In this document: piece by piece, positions 45,904 through 55,910 of the stretch | How the letters are laid out: each line of letters opens with the position of its first letter | How positions within the stretch are numbered: position 1 is the first letter of the stretch | Source: Labilibaculum manganireducens | GTDB taxonomy: Bacteria > Bacteroidota > Bacteroidia > Bacteroidales > Marinifilaceae | DNA length: 64,000 nucleotides | NCBI RefSeq assembly: GCF_002843385.1 | Contig: NZ_MVDE01000013.1 | Location: 62,001 to 126,000, forward strand | Direction: 5' to 3' | Position numbers and translations under genes: made by a program | The notes under the pieces: model-generated | The model's input: the letters and a program-made list of their open reading frames with translations, nothing else | Told to the model about the DNA's origin: nothing | Database searches by the model: none

Positions 45904-45926
45904 CTAATTTACATGTGTAAGTGTAT
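45890..45926. repeat. perfect 13-bp inverted repeat
   Basis: ATACACTTACACA (45890-45902) and TGTGTAAGTGTAT (45914-45926) with an 11-base spacer. It could be a hairpin or a site for a dimeric protein. It partly overlaps the possible element D. Confidence 0.7.
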
Positions 45927-46053
45927 AAATGAGATTTGTGTCATCAATGTAATGAAACCTAAACTTGTGCTAAAGTATTAAATCTTAACTAAGAATCATA
46001 CTGTCAAACCTGTCATCTTTTCAATACAAATAAATCATACCTTAAATATGTCG

Positions 46054-46441
46054 TTATCCCGCTTCTATCTCGCTCGTTTATCCTACTTAAACGATCTTTC
46101 TGACAGCAAAACAAATCAATTTGGTAGAAATTCCCATTTCTCTAGGGAAATAAGCTCTTGCAGAAAGTAAAGCCTACAAATAGAGCTATAATAAAGGGGT
46201 TTTAAGGGGTATTTATCCCGATCTTATCTAGTTCCTATCCCGATCACTTATCCCGCTTCTATCTCGATCGTTTATCCTACTTAAACGATCTTTCTGATAG
46301 CAAAACAAATTAATTTGGTGTAAAATTCTATTTCTCTAGTACAATAAGCCCTTACAGAGAATGAAACCTACAAATAGAGCTATGATAAAGCGGTTTTAAG
46401 GGGTGTTTATCTAGGTCTTATCTAGTTTTTATCCAGATCGC
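46054..46441. repeat. tandem duplication of a 194-bp unit
   Basis: Copies at 46054-46247 and 46248-46441, about 85-90% identical by eye, with shared blocks TATCCTACTTAAACGATCTT and CCTACAAATAGAGCTAT. Each unit also contains smaller TTATCCCG/CGATC motifs. A third copy starts (CTTAACCG) but diverges at once. No coding frame. The remaining parts of 45673-46869 hold no gene that I can see. Confidence 0.85.
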
Positions 46442-46869
46442 TTAACCGTTTCGCAGGATATAAAAAAAGCCAAGTAATATTTTAATGGTTCATCTCAATT
46501 TCCAGAAGTTCAAAATATCAGTTGGCTCAATTACAAATATAAATAATCAGGCAATTACACATCTTCGGATTGCTCCTAGCAAGTTGGTATGATGCTTACT
46601 ATTCCAACAAAAGAAAACGGAATGGAAAATAAATTTATGACTAGATAACGGAATGAAAATTAAGCGGGATTTATGCAATTCTAAAGAACTTTCAGGATGA
46701 ATCTATAAATTGTAGGGATTTGGCATATTTAAGCCGTCAACTAGGTGTAACATGCCTAAATTGTTCTCTAAAGAAGTAATATTTTTCCGAGGAATTTGCT
46801 TGTTAAGAATGGAACTGAAACAGTATCAAAACAAAAACACTTATAACTGTGTGATGATAAGCGTTTTAG

Positions 46870-46941
46870 TAGCCCCAACAGGACTCGAACCTGTATCTAG
46901 TGTTTAGGAAACACTTGTTCTATCCCTTGAACTATGGGGCC
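46870..46941 (-). tRNA. tRNA-Arg (anticodon CCT)
   Basis: On the minus strand a 72-base cloverleaf is complete: acceptor GGCCCCA with TGGGGCT, D-arm GTTC/GAAC, anticodon stem AGTGT/ACACT with loop TTCCTAA giving anticodon CCT, and T-arm ACAGG-TTCGAGT-CCTGT. The discriminator is A and CCA is not encoded, as is common in this phylum. It reads the AGG codon. The 3' end marks one border of the accessory region. Confidence 0.92.
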
Positions 46942-47025
46942 AAAAGACATGCAAAAATATTCAAATCTTGCTAATCAACAAAACAATTGCAGAAAGCTTT
47001 TAAATAAATAAAAAATAGGTACAGA

Positions 47026-47760
47026 TTATTCCTCTTCCTGGAACAGCTCATGAAGCACCGATAAGGATTTTAAATTGCTAAAACCATCGATTTGAAGGGC
47101 GTAAAAGTTCAAAATTGCGCGCAAAAGCACATTCACATCTTCTTTGCTCATTTTTAAATCTTTAACAAGATCAATTGAAGTAGAGAATAAAGAATAAAGC
47201 TTTCGACTTAAGCATTTTTCAAGACAATGTGCATGTATCCTGTCTTCCTCCACAAAAGAGCCATTATCCATATCAAAAAAAGCTTTTCGATCCGACCAAT
47301 TGAGCTGAGGGTAAAAACCAAGGAAACGTGTCAGCTTACTTAAAAAATACAAATGAAATCGTCCAATAGATTCTTCGGTAAGATCAAGGTAACGTATACT
47401 ATTGTACAGAAATACAAATAGTTCCTGATTCTGTTCTTCCTCCCGAAGCACTTTGGAACACACTTCGGTAAGAAACAGAACCATTGTGCTTTTGTAAACA
47501 TCAAAAACCAAATTGTTTAGATTCTCGCAAAGCCGTACTTCTTTTATCGACTGAATATTCTTTCCTTCGCGATGATAAACTTCCATTTCCAAAAGAAAAA
47601 ACGGACGAAACAAATTACTTTTCATACTTGATTTTTTGGATCTTCCACCTTTCACCATGTATGACTGACGACCAAACTTTTCGGTATACACCTGAACAAT
47701 CAAGCTGGTTTCACCATACTTAATCTGATTCAGAACAATTCCTTTGGTCTTATGAATCAT
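47026..47760 (-). CDS. recO: DNA repair protein RecO
   Basis: A 244-residue RecO. The N-terminal OB-fold reads KTKGIVLNQIKYGETSLIVQVYTEKFG with YMVKGGRSKKS. The C-terminal part is helical. RecO loads RecA onto SSB-coated DNA with RecR in gap repair. Its start is 11 bases from the stop of the propeller protein gene upstream, so the two are probably co-transcribed. Confidence 0.92.
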   Translation of the reverse strand: MIHKTKGIVLNQIKYGETSLIVQVYTEKFGRQSYMVKGGRSKKSSMKSNLFRPFFLLEMEVYHREGKNIQSIKEVRLCENLNNLVFDVYKSTMVLFLTEVCSKVLREEEQNQELFVFLYNSIRYLDLTEESIGRFHLYFLSKLTRFLGFYPQLNWSDRKAFFDMDNGSFVEEDRIHAHCLEKCLSRKLYSLFSTSIDLVKDLKMSKEDVNVLLRAILNFYALQIDGFSNLKSLSVLHELFQEEE

Positions 47761-47771
47761 CAGAATTTAAT

Positions 47772-50054
47772 TTAATGAATGAATAGTAATTTAATCACCT
47801 TCGATTTAGATCCATCGGAATTGGAACAGAAAATAAGATATACACCTGTATGAACGCGCGATCCATTGAAGTTTTTCCCATCCCAAATGAACTGTCCTCC
47901 GCCCGATTTTCCTTCCATCACCAAATTACCGCTAATATCGGTAATTTTTACCGTCGATTCTGCAATTAAACCGCTTACCACAACATCTCCGTGATAGGTT
48001 TCCCGAACAGGATTCGGATAAACATAGAGATTGTTGTACGATTCTGTTCCTGCAGTCACCGCACCTTTATAAGAAACCATTCCCTTATCAGTCACAAAAA
48101 AGACTTCTCCTGTTCCTGGGTTTACCGATATTCTCTGAATTGTATTCGAAGGCAAAGGGCTGTTTTCATTTGTAAAATGTACCAATTGTTCATCTCCGTT
48201 CTCTGAAATCAGGAAAACGCCGGAATTCGCTGTTCCCAACCATTTTTGATCGGCTCCGTTCAAAGCAATTGCATTCACACTTTCCGTTCCTAACAAAAAC
48301 TGAGTGGAACCATCAATGGTAATTATAGGCTGATAAGCAAAAAAGTTCCCCGTCCTGAAAATATTCCCCGGATTCATATAAACAGCCACTCCACTTGAAG
48401 TTCCCAACCAAACATCCCCTTTCTCATCTTCAATTAAATCATAAACCTTCGAACCTATGCTTGAGTTATTTTCATCCCTAACAAAGAAAGAAGCCAGCGC
48501 ATCATCATCCGTATTGGAAAGTGTCCCATTCTCATAAAATGCGAAAAGAGCTTGTTCAGGCGAATTTAAAACCCATTTATCGCCATTCTTAAGACACACA
48601 ATCTTTTGCATATCTGCCCGATTGGCTAAGGTTGAATAACTTAATGAAGTCCATTCTCCGACAGGTGAAAGAATTTTTACCGGCGCAGATGAATTGGCAT
48701 CTAAAATCCAAAGATTGCCATCCGAATCTGAATCCATTCCACTAATTCCTTTCGTGCCAAGAGGCGAATTTTCAAAATTCCAATTGACTTGATATTCATT
48801 GTCTTTAAATACAAATATTCCGTCGCCCCAGCTGGCTGCATAAATTAGCGATCGATCTCTTTTATTGTTTGTGAGTCTCAATAAATCAGACTTATTGCTG
48901 AACGAAGGGGTATTTTCTTTTGAATAATTAGTCCATTCCTGATTTTCGAACAAAAACAATTCGGCTTTCTCTCCAGAACCATCATAAGAAGCTGTTACAC
49001 CTCCGTCCACTGCCCACGTTTGTTCTGCTGCCGAAAAAATATTGGATATATTGCGGCTCAGCGGGCCATCCGGTTTAATTTGATTCGCACGACTCCCAAT
49101 TATCTCCTGTAATGATTTCTGATAATCAGCAGCAAACGTTCGTCCATCAACAACCAAAGCATCGTGCATTTCAGTAATACCCGAGTATTCCAAAACTTCG
49201 TTTTCAATCCCGTTCGAATTAAAAATCCGGATTTTGCCGGCTTGAATTACCCATAGGCTATTGTTAATATTTCGAATGGAATAAATACGATCAAGACTTC
49301 CGAAAAAGTTAGACCAACTGCCATTGCGGTACCGATACAACTCACTTGCTGTTTCGGACACAAAACGACTTACAATAACATCTCCATCAATAAATTGCAG
49401 ATGTTCACATTTTCTTTGATATTCAGAAATCCCCTGCTCTTGCTCCCAATTATTAAAATCGGCCAAATTACCCGAAGATAAATCTGCTTTAAAAATGCCT
49501 TGATCGGTTGCCGCCCATATTGCAGATGAATTTATTTTGATGTCATTAACAACTAACTTTTCACCTCCTGCTCCAATAAAATAGGTGTCGGCGACTTCCA
49601 TTTTATCCAAATTAATGACCACTATTCCAAAATCAGTTCCCAAATAGACAAAATTACCGTTTGCAGTCATCGAATTGATGGACTTGTTCTCCACCAAGTT
49701 GAAATTTTTGATAGCCGAAATATTATGAATGTTTCCATCTGAAATTACATCCAAATTTCCGCTTTCATATCCAATCAAAAGACTTTGAGAACTTTCTACC
49801 AACGCAATTGCTGAAATTTCCGATTCCGACAAGCCTTTTGTTTTACTGTAAGCTGCTATTTCATTATCGCTTAAGGAATAAGAAAACAAACCGGACTCAG
49901 TCAGGCAATACAAATTTTCACCACCAGTAAGCAGGCTTTTCGCTTTTTGATATGGCAAATGTTCCCTCCATTCACCAATCTTTATCTGGCTTTGAGCACT
50001 CAAAGCAAATATGACTAGTAAAAAAGAGAAAACATATCGGATTCGCAGCTTCAT
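47772..50054 (-). CDS. T9SS-sorted two-component-regulator-propeller-like protein
   Basis: A 760-residue secreted protein with a signal peptide (residues 1-22). Most of it consists of beta-propeller blades of the two-component regulator propeller type (for example GLFSYSLSDNEIAAYSKTKG and EKGDVWLGTSSGVAVYM). The C-terminal ~80 residues form a type A type IX secretion sorting domain: LYVYPNPVRE, VKITDISGNLV, W-D-G-K-N-F-N-G, HTGVYLI. It is exported through the outer membrane by the Bacteroidota-specific T9SS and may stay surface-bound. Proteins of this kind are commonly found next to recO in this phylum. Confidence 0.88.
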   Translation of the reverse strand: MKLRIRYVFSFLLVIFALSAQSQIKIGEWREHLPYQKAKSLLTGGENLYCLTESGLFSYSLSDNEIAAYSKTKGLSESEISAIALVESSQSLLIGYESGNLDVISDGNIHNISAIKNFNLVENKSINSMTANGNFVYLGTDFGIVVINLDKMEVADTYFIGAGGEKLVVNDIKINSSAIWAATDQGIFKADLSSGNLADFNNWEQEQGISEYQRKCEHLQFIDGDVIVSRFVSETASELYRYRNGSWSNFFGSLDRIYSIRNINNSLWVIQAGKIRIFNSNGIENEVLEYSGITEMHDALVVDGRTFAADYQKSLQEIIGSRANQIKPDGPLSRNISNIFSAAEQTWAVDGGVTASYDGSGEKAELFLFENQEWTNYSKENTPSFSNKSDLLRLTNNKRDRSLIYAASWGDGIFVFKDNEYQVNWNFENSPLGTKGISGMDSDSDGNLWILDANSSAPVKILSPVGEWTSLSYSTLANRADMQKIVCLKNGDKWVLNSPEQALFAFYENGTLSNTDDDALASFFVRDENNSSIGSKVYDLIEDEKGDVWLGTSSGVAVYMNPGNIFRTGNFFAYQPIITIDGSTQFLLGTESVNAIALNGADQKWLGTANSGVFLISENGDEQLVHFTNENSPLPSNTIQRISVNPGTGEVFFVTDKGMVSYKGAVTAGTESYNNLYVYPNPVRETYHGDVVVSGLIAESTVKITDISGNLVMEGKSGGGQFIWDGKNFNGSRVHTGVYLIFCSNSDGSKSKVIKLLFIH

Positions 50055-50111
50055 ACAATACTTTTATTAGCAAGAAAGTATACTTTAAATTTTTAATTAA
50101 AAGAGCAGACT

Positions 50112-50693
50112 TTATCTCTTATGGCTCAACAGATAATCTACCAGTTTACGTACAGCCAAACCTCTGTGGCTGATTTTGTTTTTCTCTGTCATATCCATCT
50201 CGGCAAATGAAATATCATATCCTATTGGTTCAAAAATTGGATCGTAACCAAAACCATCAATTCCGCGCTCTTTTTCAAGGATATTTCCTTCAACTATACC
50301 TTCAAACTGAATCTCATTACCATCAATTAATAAAGAAATTACCGTTCTAAATCTTGATTTTCGATTTTCGACCCCTTTTAGGTTCTCAAGAACCTTCTTC
50401 ATGTTGGATTTGGCATCCCGTTCTTCACCAGCGTATCGGGCAGAATAAACACCTGGTTCATTATTTAATGATTCTATTTCCAATCCCGTATCATCGGCAA
50501 AGCAATTCACATTAAATTTATTGAAGATATAACGGGCTTTTTGACTTGCATTTTCTTCGAGAGTTTCATGATCTTCCGGAATCTCATCGTTACAATTAAT
50601 ATCTGCCAAACTTAACAGTTCTATTTCTTCTCCTAAAAGATTTTGCAGTTCTTTTAGTTTGTTTAGGTTATTGGTTGCAAAAACAAGCTTCAT
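50112..50693 (-). CDS. rdgB: XTP/dITP diphosphatase (RdgB/HAM1 family)
   Basis: A 193-residue house-cleaning pyrophosphatase with FATNNLNKLKELQ at the N-terminus, a metal/nucleotide site ADDTGLEI, and GVYSARYAGEERD. It hydrolyses XTP, dITP and related non-canonical nucleotides so that they are not incorporated into nucleic acid. It is in the recO-propeller run, 57 bases upstream of the propeller gene. Confidence 0.93.
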   Translation of the reverse strand: MKLVFATNNLNKLKELQNLLGEEIELLSLADINCNDEIPEDHETLEENASQKARYIFNKFNVNCFADDTGLEIESLNNEPGVYSARYAGEERDAKSNMKKVLENLKGVENRKSRFRTVISLLIDGNEIQFEGIVEGNILEKERGIDGFGYDPIFEPIGYDISFAEMDMTEKNKISHRGLAVRKLVDYLLSHKR

Positions 50694-50777
50694 ATTTACT
50701 TTTTTATCAATTTAAGGATATAAAAAAACAACGGTCATACAACCGTTGCTCAAATATATAAATTTCAAATTCATGCT

Positions 50778-51605
50778 TTAATAAAAACTGCCGTATTTAG
50801 CCAGATCAGTTCTCGGATTCACACACATTACAGGAATATGAGCCGAATTGGCGATCACAAACTGCTCATGTGCTCCCAACATATAGTCCTGAAACGATAT
50901 GTTCTTGGTAGTCATGATTAAAATGATATCTGCATCAATTTTTTTCGCAAAATCGACTGTCTCCATTGCAAAATCATTGCCACCATCAGCTGTATCAATT
51001 TCATAATCAATACCTCTGTTTTCCAAATACTTTTTCGCAAAAACAAGATTTGCCTTTGTTCTCTGAAGCATTTGACCTTCAGGAATCTTAGGCGTAATAA
51101 TTCGCATTTTCGCTTTAAAGAATTTGCCTAAAAATTCAGCCCAGCTTAATTTCTCCTTATTTTCCTTTTTAAAGTCGACAGGCAATACTACCGATGAATA
51201 TTTCTTTTGAACAGGAGGAGCCTGCACCACAACAAAAGGTACGCGTGACCCGACAATAACCTTCAGCGCCCAACTACCGGTAAGCTTTTGCATTCCTTTA
51301 ATACCATGAGTACCCATAAGCACCAACATGGAATTCATTTCTTTAGCAATATCATTAATCGATGTAAAAATACTACCCTCGCGAACAATCACCTCAGGGC
51401 GAACTCCCCTCTCTTTTTCGATTTGCATAGCTGCTTCGGCCATTTTTGCATTGGCTTCATCAATCTGAGAACCTTTTTTGACAATGTGAAGTAAAGTAAC
51501 CGTTGCATCAACATTTTCAGCAAATATCAAAGCGTGTTCCAATGCGTACTCTGCGACAGTCGAAAAATCCCAGGCCACAAGTATTGATCTCTTAGTGTTT
51601 TCCAT
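50778..51605 (-). CDS. universal stress protein, two-domain
   Basis: A 275-residue protein with two UspA domains in tandem (residues about 1-145 and 150-275). The first has SILVAWDFSTVAEYALEHAL and LMGTHGIKGMQKLTGS near its end, matching an ATP-binding UspA site. The second has lost most of that motif. It is a cytoplasmic stress-response protein, probably with its own promoter. Confidence 0.88.
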   Translation of the reverse strand: MENTKRSILVAWDFSTVAEYALEHALIFAENVDATVTLLHIVKKGSQIDEANAKMAEAAMQIEKERGVRPEVIVREGSIFTSINDIAKEMNSMLVLMGTHGIKGMQKLTGSWALKVIVGSRVPFVVVQAPPVQKKYSSVVLPVDFKKENKEKLSWAEFLGKFFKAKMRIITPKIPEGQMLQRTKANLVFAKKYLENRGIDYEIDTADGGNDFAMETVDFAKKIDADIILIMTTKNISFQDYMLGAHEQFVIANSAHIPVMCVNPRTDLAKYGSFY

Positions 51606-51776
51606 AGTTTAAAGTAAAAGAGGACAGTCGTAAATAGTTTTAACATAACCGTGTTACAATTTAGCTATTTTCTACTAAACTAGCAAATTTTAACGGAGTC
51701 TGATATTATTCGTATTAATTTAAGCTTAAGACGATTATTTAAAAATTCTTGGCTATTTTTATTACCATTGTTTACC

Positions 51777-53315
51777 ATGTATTTTAATTTGCAGCTAATG
51801 ATTCAGGCCTCTCTTAATATAATGTTTTCACATTCAGCTGATTACACATCAGGATTACTGATAACTTTAAGAGAAAATGCGTTGAATTTTATTTCTGAGA
51901 ACATGATTGTATTAGCTGTTTTACAGCTGTTTCTTCTTGCTTTGATGTATTTATGGTACAGAAGGAAACTTAAAAAACAGAAAGAAGAGATTGAAAATGA
52001 ATTTTACGATAAAAATCAAGAGATAATTCTGCAAAAAGACAAAGCGGAAAAACTTCTTTCCAACCTATTGCCTCAACAAACAGCAGAAGAATTACAATCA
52101 ACCGGAAAAGTAAGCTCCAGAAGATTCCGGATGGTTACTGTTTTGTTCTCGGATATTCATGGATTCACAAAAATTGTTGAACAAATGAATCCGGAAGATC
52201 TGATTGATGAGTTAGACAAGTTTTTTATGCACTTCGATACAATCGTAGAGAAATTTAATATCGAAAAAATAAAAACAGTTGGTGATGCCTACATGTGTGC
52301 CGGCGGTATTCCCAATAAAAACAGAACAAACCCAATTGAGGTAATTTTGGCTGCTATGGAGATTCAGCAATACATGAAAAGTATGAAAATAAACTCTAAA
52401 GCAGGTAAAAAAGCCATCTGGGGATTGCGGATTGGAGTTCATACAGGTCCTGTAATTGCAGGGGTTGTTGGCACTAAAAAAGTAAGTTACGATATTTGGG
52501 GCGACACTGTAAATACGGCCAGCAGAATGGAGTCGTCAGGATCGGTTAGCGAAATAAATATTTCGGGTATGACCTATATGCTCATTAAAGATTTCTTTAT
52601 CTGTGAATACAGAGGTAGGATGCCTGTGAAGTATAAAGGAAATATTGATATGTACTTTGTTAAAGGATTTAAGCCCAACATGTCAAGCGATTTAAAAGGA
52701 TTGGTTCCTAACCAGCATTTCCAGACTCAGTTTCAGATGCTTCGCTATGATGATCTGGAAGAAGCTATTCTTACCAAACTGGAAAATGAGCTGCCCAAAA
52801 ACCTTTACTATCACAATTTAAAACATACCATTGATGTTATTACCGAAGTTGAAATAATTGGCCGGAAAGAGGGCCTTTCCGATGCTGAAATGCTAATTAT
52901 AAAGACTGCCGCATTGTTTCATGACACCGGTTTTATTCTTTCCTATAATGAACATGAAGAGTGCAGTGTAAAAATGGCACGGCACATACTTCCAAAATAT
53001 TTCTATTCTGAGCAGCAAATCAATGAAATTTCCAATCTGATCATGCACACCAAATTTCCGCCACAGCCAAAAACAAATCTAGAAATGATTATTTGCGACG
53101 CTGATTTAGATTATCTGGGCCGCACTGACTTTATTCCTGTTTCGGGCAATCTGTACCGGGAACTAAAAGAGCATGGTAAAATTAAAAGTATTGATGATTG
53201 GAACCGTCTTCAGATAAAATTTATTGAAAATCATCAATATTTTACCGAAACAGCCCGCAACATGAGAGATGTAAATAAAATACGACAACTCGATAAACTT
53301 CGGGAATTGATTTAA
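51777..53315 (+). CDS. class III adenylyl cyclase fused to an HD-domain phosphohydrolase
   Basis: A 512-residue protein. A membrane segment (about residues 43-60) and a coiled coil precede a class III cyclase domain (about 110-290): VLFSDIHGFT with metal Asp, KTVGDAYM, YDIWGDTVNTASRM. The Lys in KIKTVGDAYM and the Asp in YDIWGD are the residues expected for adenine rather than guanine specificity. An HD-type domain follows (about 340-500): HNLKHTIDV, ALFHDTGF, CDADLDYLG. I chose the ATG at 51777 over an upstream TTG at 51768. It probably makes cAMP; the HD part may hydrolyse a nucleotide or sense a ligand. Confidence 0.86.
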   Translation: MYFNLQLMIQASLNIMFSHSADYTSGLLITLRENALNFISENMIVLAVLQLFLLALMYLWYRRKLKKQKEEIENEFYDKNQEIILQKDKAEKLLSNLLPQQTAEELQSTGKVSSRRFRMVTVLFSDIHGFTKIVEQMNPEDLIDELDKFFMHFDTIVEKFNIEKIKTVGDAYMCAGGIPNKNRTNPIEVILAAMEIQQYMKSMKINSKAGKKAIWGLRIGVHTGPVIAGVVGTKKVSYDIWGDTVNTASRMESSGSVSEINISGMTYMLIKDFFICEYRGRMPVKYKGNIDMYFVKGFKPNMSSDLKGLVPNQHFQTQFQMLRYDDLEEAILTKLENELPKNLYYHNLKHTIDVITEVEIIGRKEGLSDAEMLIIKTAALFHDTGFILSYNEHEECSVKMARHILPKYFYSEQQINEISNLIMHTKFPPQPKTNLEMIICDADLDYLGRTDFIPVSGNLYRELKEHGKIKSIDDWNRLQIKFIENHQYFTETARNMRDVNKIRQLDKLRELI

Positions 53316-53475
53316 TTAATTTTCTTCTTTTCAGACATATTGATTATAAATTACAATCAAAATAGCCTTTTTTGTTTTCGATTTAATTGCCTTTCCCCTT
53401 AAAAAACGTAAATTTAATAGTGAGATATTACTTGAGCATTTCATCAAATAAAACCATTTTAAAAAGGGGGAAATA

Positions 53476-54699
53476 ATGATTACAAATCTTGAAGACATTC
53501 TTTCTGATAGTGCGAAAAGCATGAAACGATCTGTTATCAGAGAATTGTTAAAGTTGACACAGAAACCGGAAATTATCTCTTTTGCCGGGGGACTTCCTGC
53601 TCCCAACACCTTTCCTATCGAAGAATTAAAACAAATAAGCAATGAAGTTTTAGAAGAAGATGGAGATGCGGCCCTGCAGTATGGAGCTACCGAAGGAGAT
53701 ACAAAACTTCGTGAAATTTTAACTGAAAGATATCAGAAGCAAGGATTAACTATCTCTTCAGATAATCTGGTGATTCTTACCTCTTCGCAGCAAGGACTCG
53801 ACTTGGCAGGTAAAATTTTTCTGAACCGAGGAGATCATTTTATTTGCGGATTACCTAGCTATCTGGGTGGACTGGGTGCCTTTTCGAGCTACGGAGCCAC
53901 TCCCGTCGGAATCAAATTTGATGAATTTGGAATGCGTTCCGATTTATTGGAGAAAACGCTGGCAAAAATGCTGGAAAAAGGCGAACTACCAAAGTTTATA
54001 TATGTAATTCCTGATTTTCAAAACCCTGCAGGAATCACAATGCCTGAATTCAGAAGACTTGAAATCATTGCAATAGCTAAAAAATACAATATTATTATAA
54101 TCGAAGATAGTCCCTACAGAGAACTACGATTCGAAGGAAAAGATCAGAAAATGATGTTCGAGCTTGATAATTCGGGACATGTAATTGCACTTGGAACCTT
54201 CTCTAAAATATTCGTTCCCGGATTTAGAATTGGCTGGGTAATCGCTCATGAGGCAATCATCGACAAATTTGTGAAAGCAAAACAATCTACGGATTTGTGC
54301 ACGTCCCCTTTTGTTCAAAAAATTGCTGCTAAATATCTTGAAAAAGGACTGTTTGATAAGAATTTAAAAACAATAATTGAGATGTATCACCGCAAACGTG
54401 ATGTTATGCTTGACGCTTTCGAAGAATTTATGCCGAAAGGTGTTACCTGGACAAAACCTGAGGGTGGTTTGTTTCTTTTTCTTAACTTACCGGAAAATAT
54501 GGATGCACAAGATCTGTTTGAAATTGCCATTCAGAAAAATGTTGCCTTTGTATTGGGATCTGCCTTTCACTGCGATGGCAGTGGGAAGAATACAATGAGA
54601 ATTAACTTTTCGTATGTTGATGAAGAGCACAGCAGAATTGGTGTACAGCGTTTGGCTGAATCAATTAAAATGTTGATGAATAACAAAGTGAATGCGTAA
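53476..54699 (+). CDS. PLP-dependent aminotransferase (2-aminoadipate/MocR-like fold type I)
   Basis: A 407-residue fold-type I aminotransferase. FAGGLPAPNTFP near the start and LGTFSKIFVPGFRIGWV with the PLP Lys match the LysN/2-aminoadipate and aromatic aminotransferase group. A ribosome-binding sequence AAAGGGGGAAA precedes the ATG. The gene is followed by a bidirectional terminator shared with the next, converging gene. Likely substrates are branched or aromatic amino acids or 2-aminoadipate. Confidence 0.88.
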   Translation: MITNLEDILSDSAKSMKRSVIRELLKLTQKPEIISFAGGLPAPNTFPIEELKQISNEVLEEDGDAALQYGATEGDTKLREILTERYQKQGLTISSDNLVILTSSQQGLDLAGKIFLNRGDHFICGLPSYLGGLGAFSSYGATPVGIKFDEFGMRSDLLEKTLAKMLEKGELPKFIYVIPDFQNPAGITMPEFRRLEIIAIAKKYNIIIIEDSPYRELRFEGKDQKMMFELDNSGHVIALGTFSKIFVPGFRIGWVIAHEAIIDKFVKAKQSTDLCTSPFVQKIAAKYLEKGLFDKNLKTIIEMYHRKRDVMLDAFEEFMPKGVTWTKPEGGLFLFLNLPENMDAQDLFEIAIQKNVAFVLGSAFHCDGSGKNTMRINFSYVDEEHSRIGVQRLAESIKMLMNNKVNA

Positions 54700-54775
54700 C
54701 CGTTTGATCTTTTTCGAAAGATTGAACACTTTTCTATAATAATTATAAATCCTAAATTCTCACCTTACAATGAGA

Positions 54776-54808
54776 AAAGAGGGAGTTCTAAATTAGAACT
54801 CCCTCTTT
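54776..54808. terminator. bidirectional intrinsic terminator
   Basis: A perfect 15-bp stem, AAAGAGGGAGTTCTA (54776-54790) with TAGAACTCCCTCTTT (54794-54808), and a three-base loop between converging genes. Confidence 0.88.
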
Positions 54809-54841
54809 GTATAAAATCCGGCTTAAAGCCATTTGCATTGC

Positions 54842-55858
54842 TTAGAATTCGATAATTGTATTCCAGTTGTGTTTGTCTTCAACAGTTCCGTACTGAATTC
54901 CACGAAGTGTATTATATAATTTTAAGCTGGTTTCTCCGGCCTCATCACCATAAAAATAATCAACCTTATTATCGGCATCAACAATTTTACGAATTGGAGA
55001 GATTACAGCGGCTGTACCACAAGCACCTGCCTCGGTAAAATCGGCTAATTCTTCAACCGTAACTTTTCTACGCTCAACAGTCATTCCCATATCTTCTGCA
55101 ATCTGGCACAAACTTTTGTTTGTGATTGATGGCAAAATAGAATTTGATTTTGGAGTTACGTAAGTGTTGTCCTTTATTCCGAAGAAGTTAGCCGGACCAC
55201 ACTCGTCGATGTATTTTTTTTCTTTTGCATCCAAAAACAATACGGCAGAAAATCCTTCTTTGTGCGCACGGGTTCCCCCTCTTAACGAAGAAGCATAGTT
55301 ACCACCAACTTTAATCGTTCCTGTTCCTTGCGGAGCTGCACGATCGTATTCACGGTAGATTACGTAATCGGTTGGTTTGAATCCTTCTTTAAAATAAGGA
55401 CCAACCGGCATTACGAATACAGCAAAAGTATATTCAGGAGCTGGATTTACACCTACCTGCGCTCCATTTCCGAAAAGTACCGGACGAATGTATAAAGAGG
55501 CTCCCGATTCGTATGGCGGAATCCATCTCTCGTTTAATTTGATGGTTCTAATTACTGCTTCTTCGAATAAATCGACAGGCATTTCAGCCATCATGATGCC
55601 ATGAGAAGACGATTGCATACGTTTCGCATTTTCGTCAATACGAAATACTCTCACTTTCCCATCAGGACCTTTAAACGCCTTTAAACCTTCGAATGCCTGC
55701 TGTCCGTAATGCAAACCGGTAGCTGCAATGTGTACATTTACCTGATCTGAAGAAGAAATTTCCAATTCTCCCCATTTTCCATCACGAAAGTGACAACGAA
55801 CATTGTAATCGGTTTTAGTATAACCGAAACCAAATTGTTTCCAGTCTATGTTTTCCAT
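54842..55858 (-). CDS. ilvE: branched-chain amino acid aminotransferase
   Basis: A 338-residue fold-type IV aminotransferase. The PLP Lys is in GTIKVGGNYASSL, as in IlvE, and the LHYGQQAFEGLKAF start region and ACGTAAVISPIRKI end region also fit. It transfers the amino group between glutamate and the keto acids of Leu, Ile and Val. Its length matches the Bacteroidota/BCAT-type enzymes. Confidence 0.93.
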   Translation of the reverse strand: MENIDWKQFGFGYTKTDYNVRCHFRDGKWGELEISSSDQVNVHIAATGLHYGQQAFEGLKAFKGPDGKVRVFRIDENAKRMQSSSHGIMMAEMPVDLFEEAVIRTIKLNERWIPPYESGASLYIRPVLFGNGAQVGVNPAPEYTFAVFVMPVGPYFKEGFKPTDYVIYREYDRAAPQGTGTIKVGGNYASSLRGGTRAHKEGFSAVLFLDAKEKKYIDECGPANFFGIKDNTYVTPKSNSILPSITNKSLCQIAEDMGMTVERRKVTVEELADFTEAGACGTAAVISPIRKIVDADNKVDYFYGDEAGETSLKLYNTLRGIQYGTVEDKHNWNTIIEF

Positions 55859-55910
55859 CTCTAATTAAGAATTTTACGATTAGTAAAGAATATATATTGT
55901 GTTTATTGTT

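Noticed and set aside
46054-46441. Replication origin iterons
   Set aside because: Only two long units, no DnaA-like boxes recognised with confidence, and no replication gene nearby.
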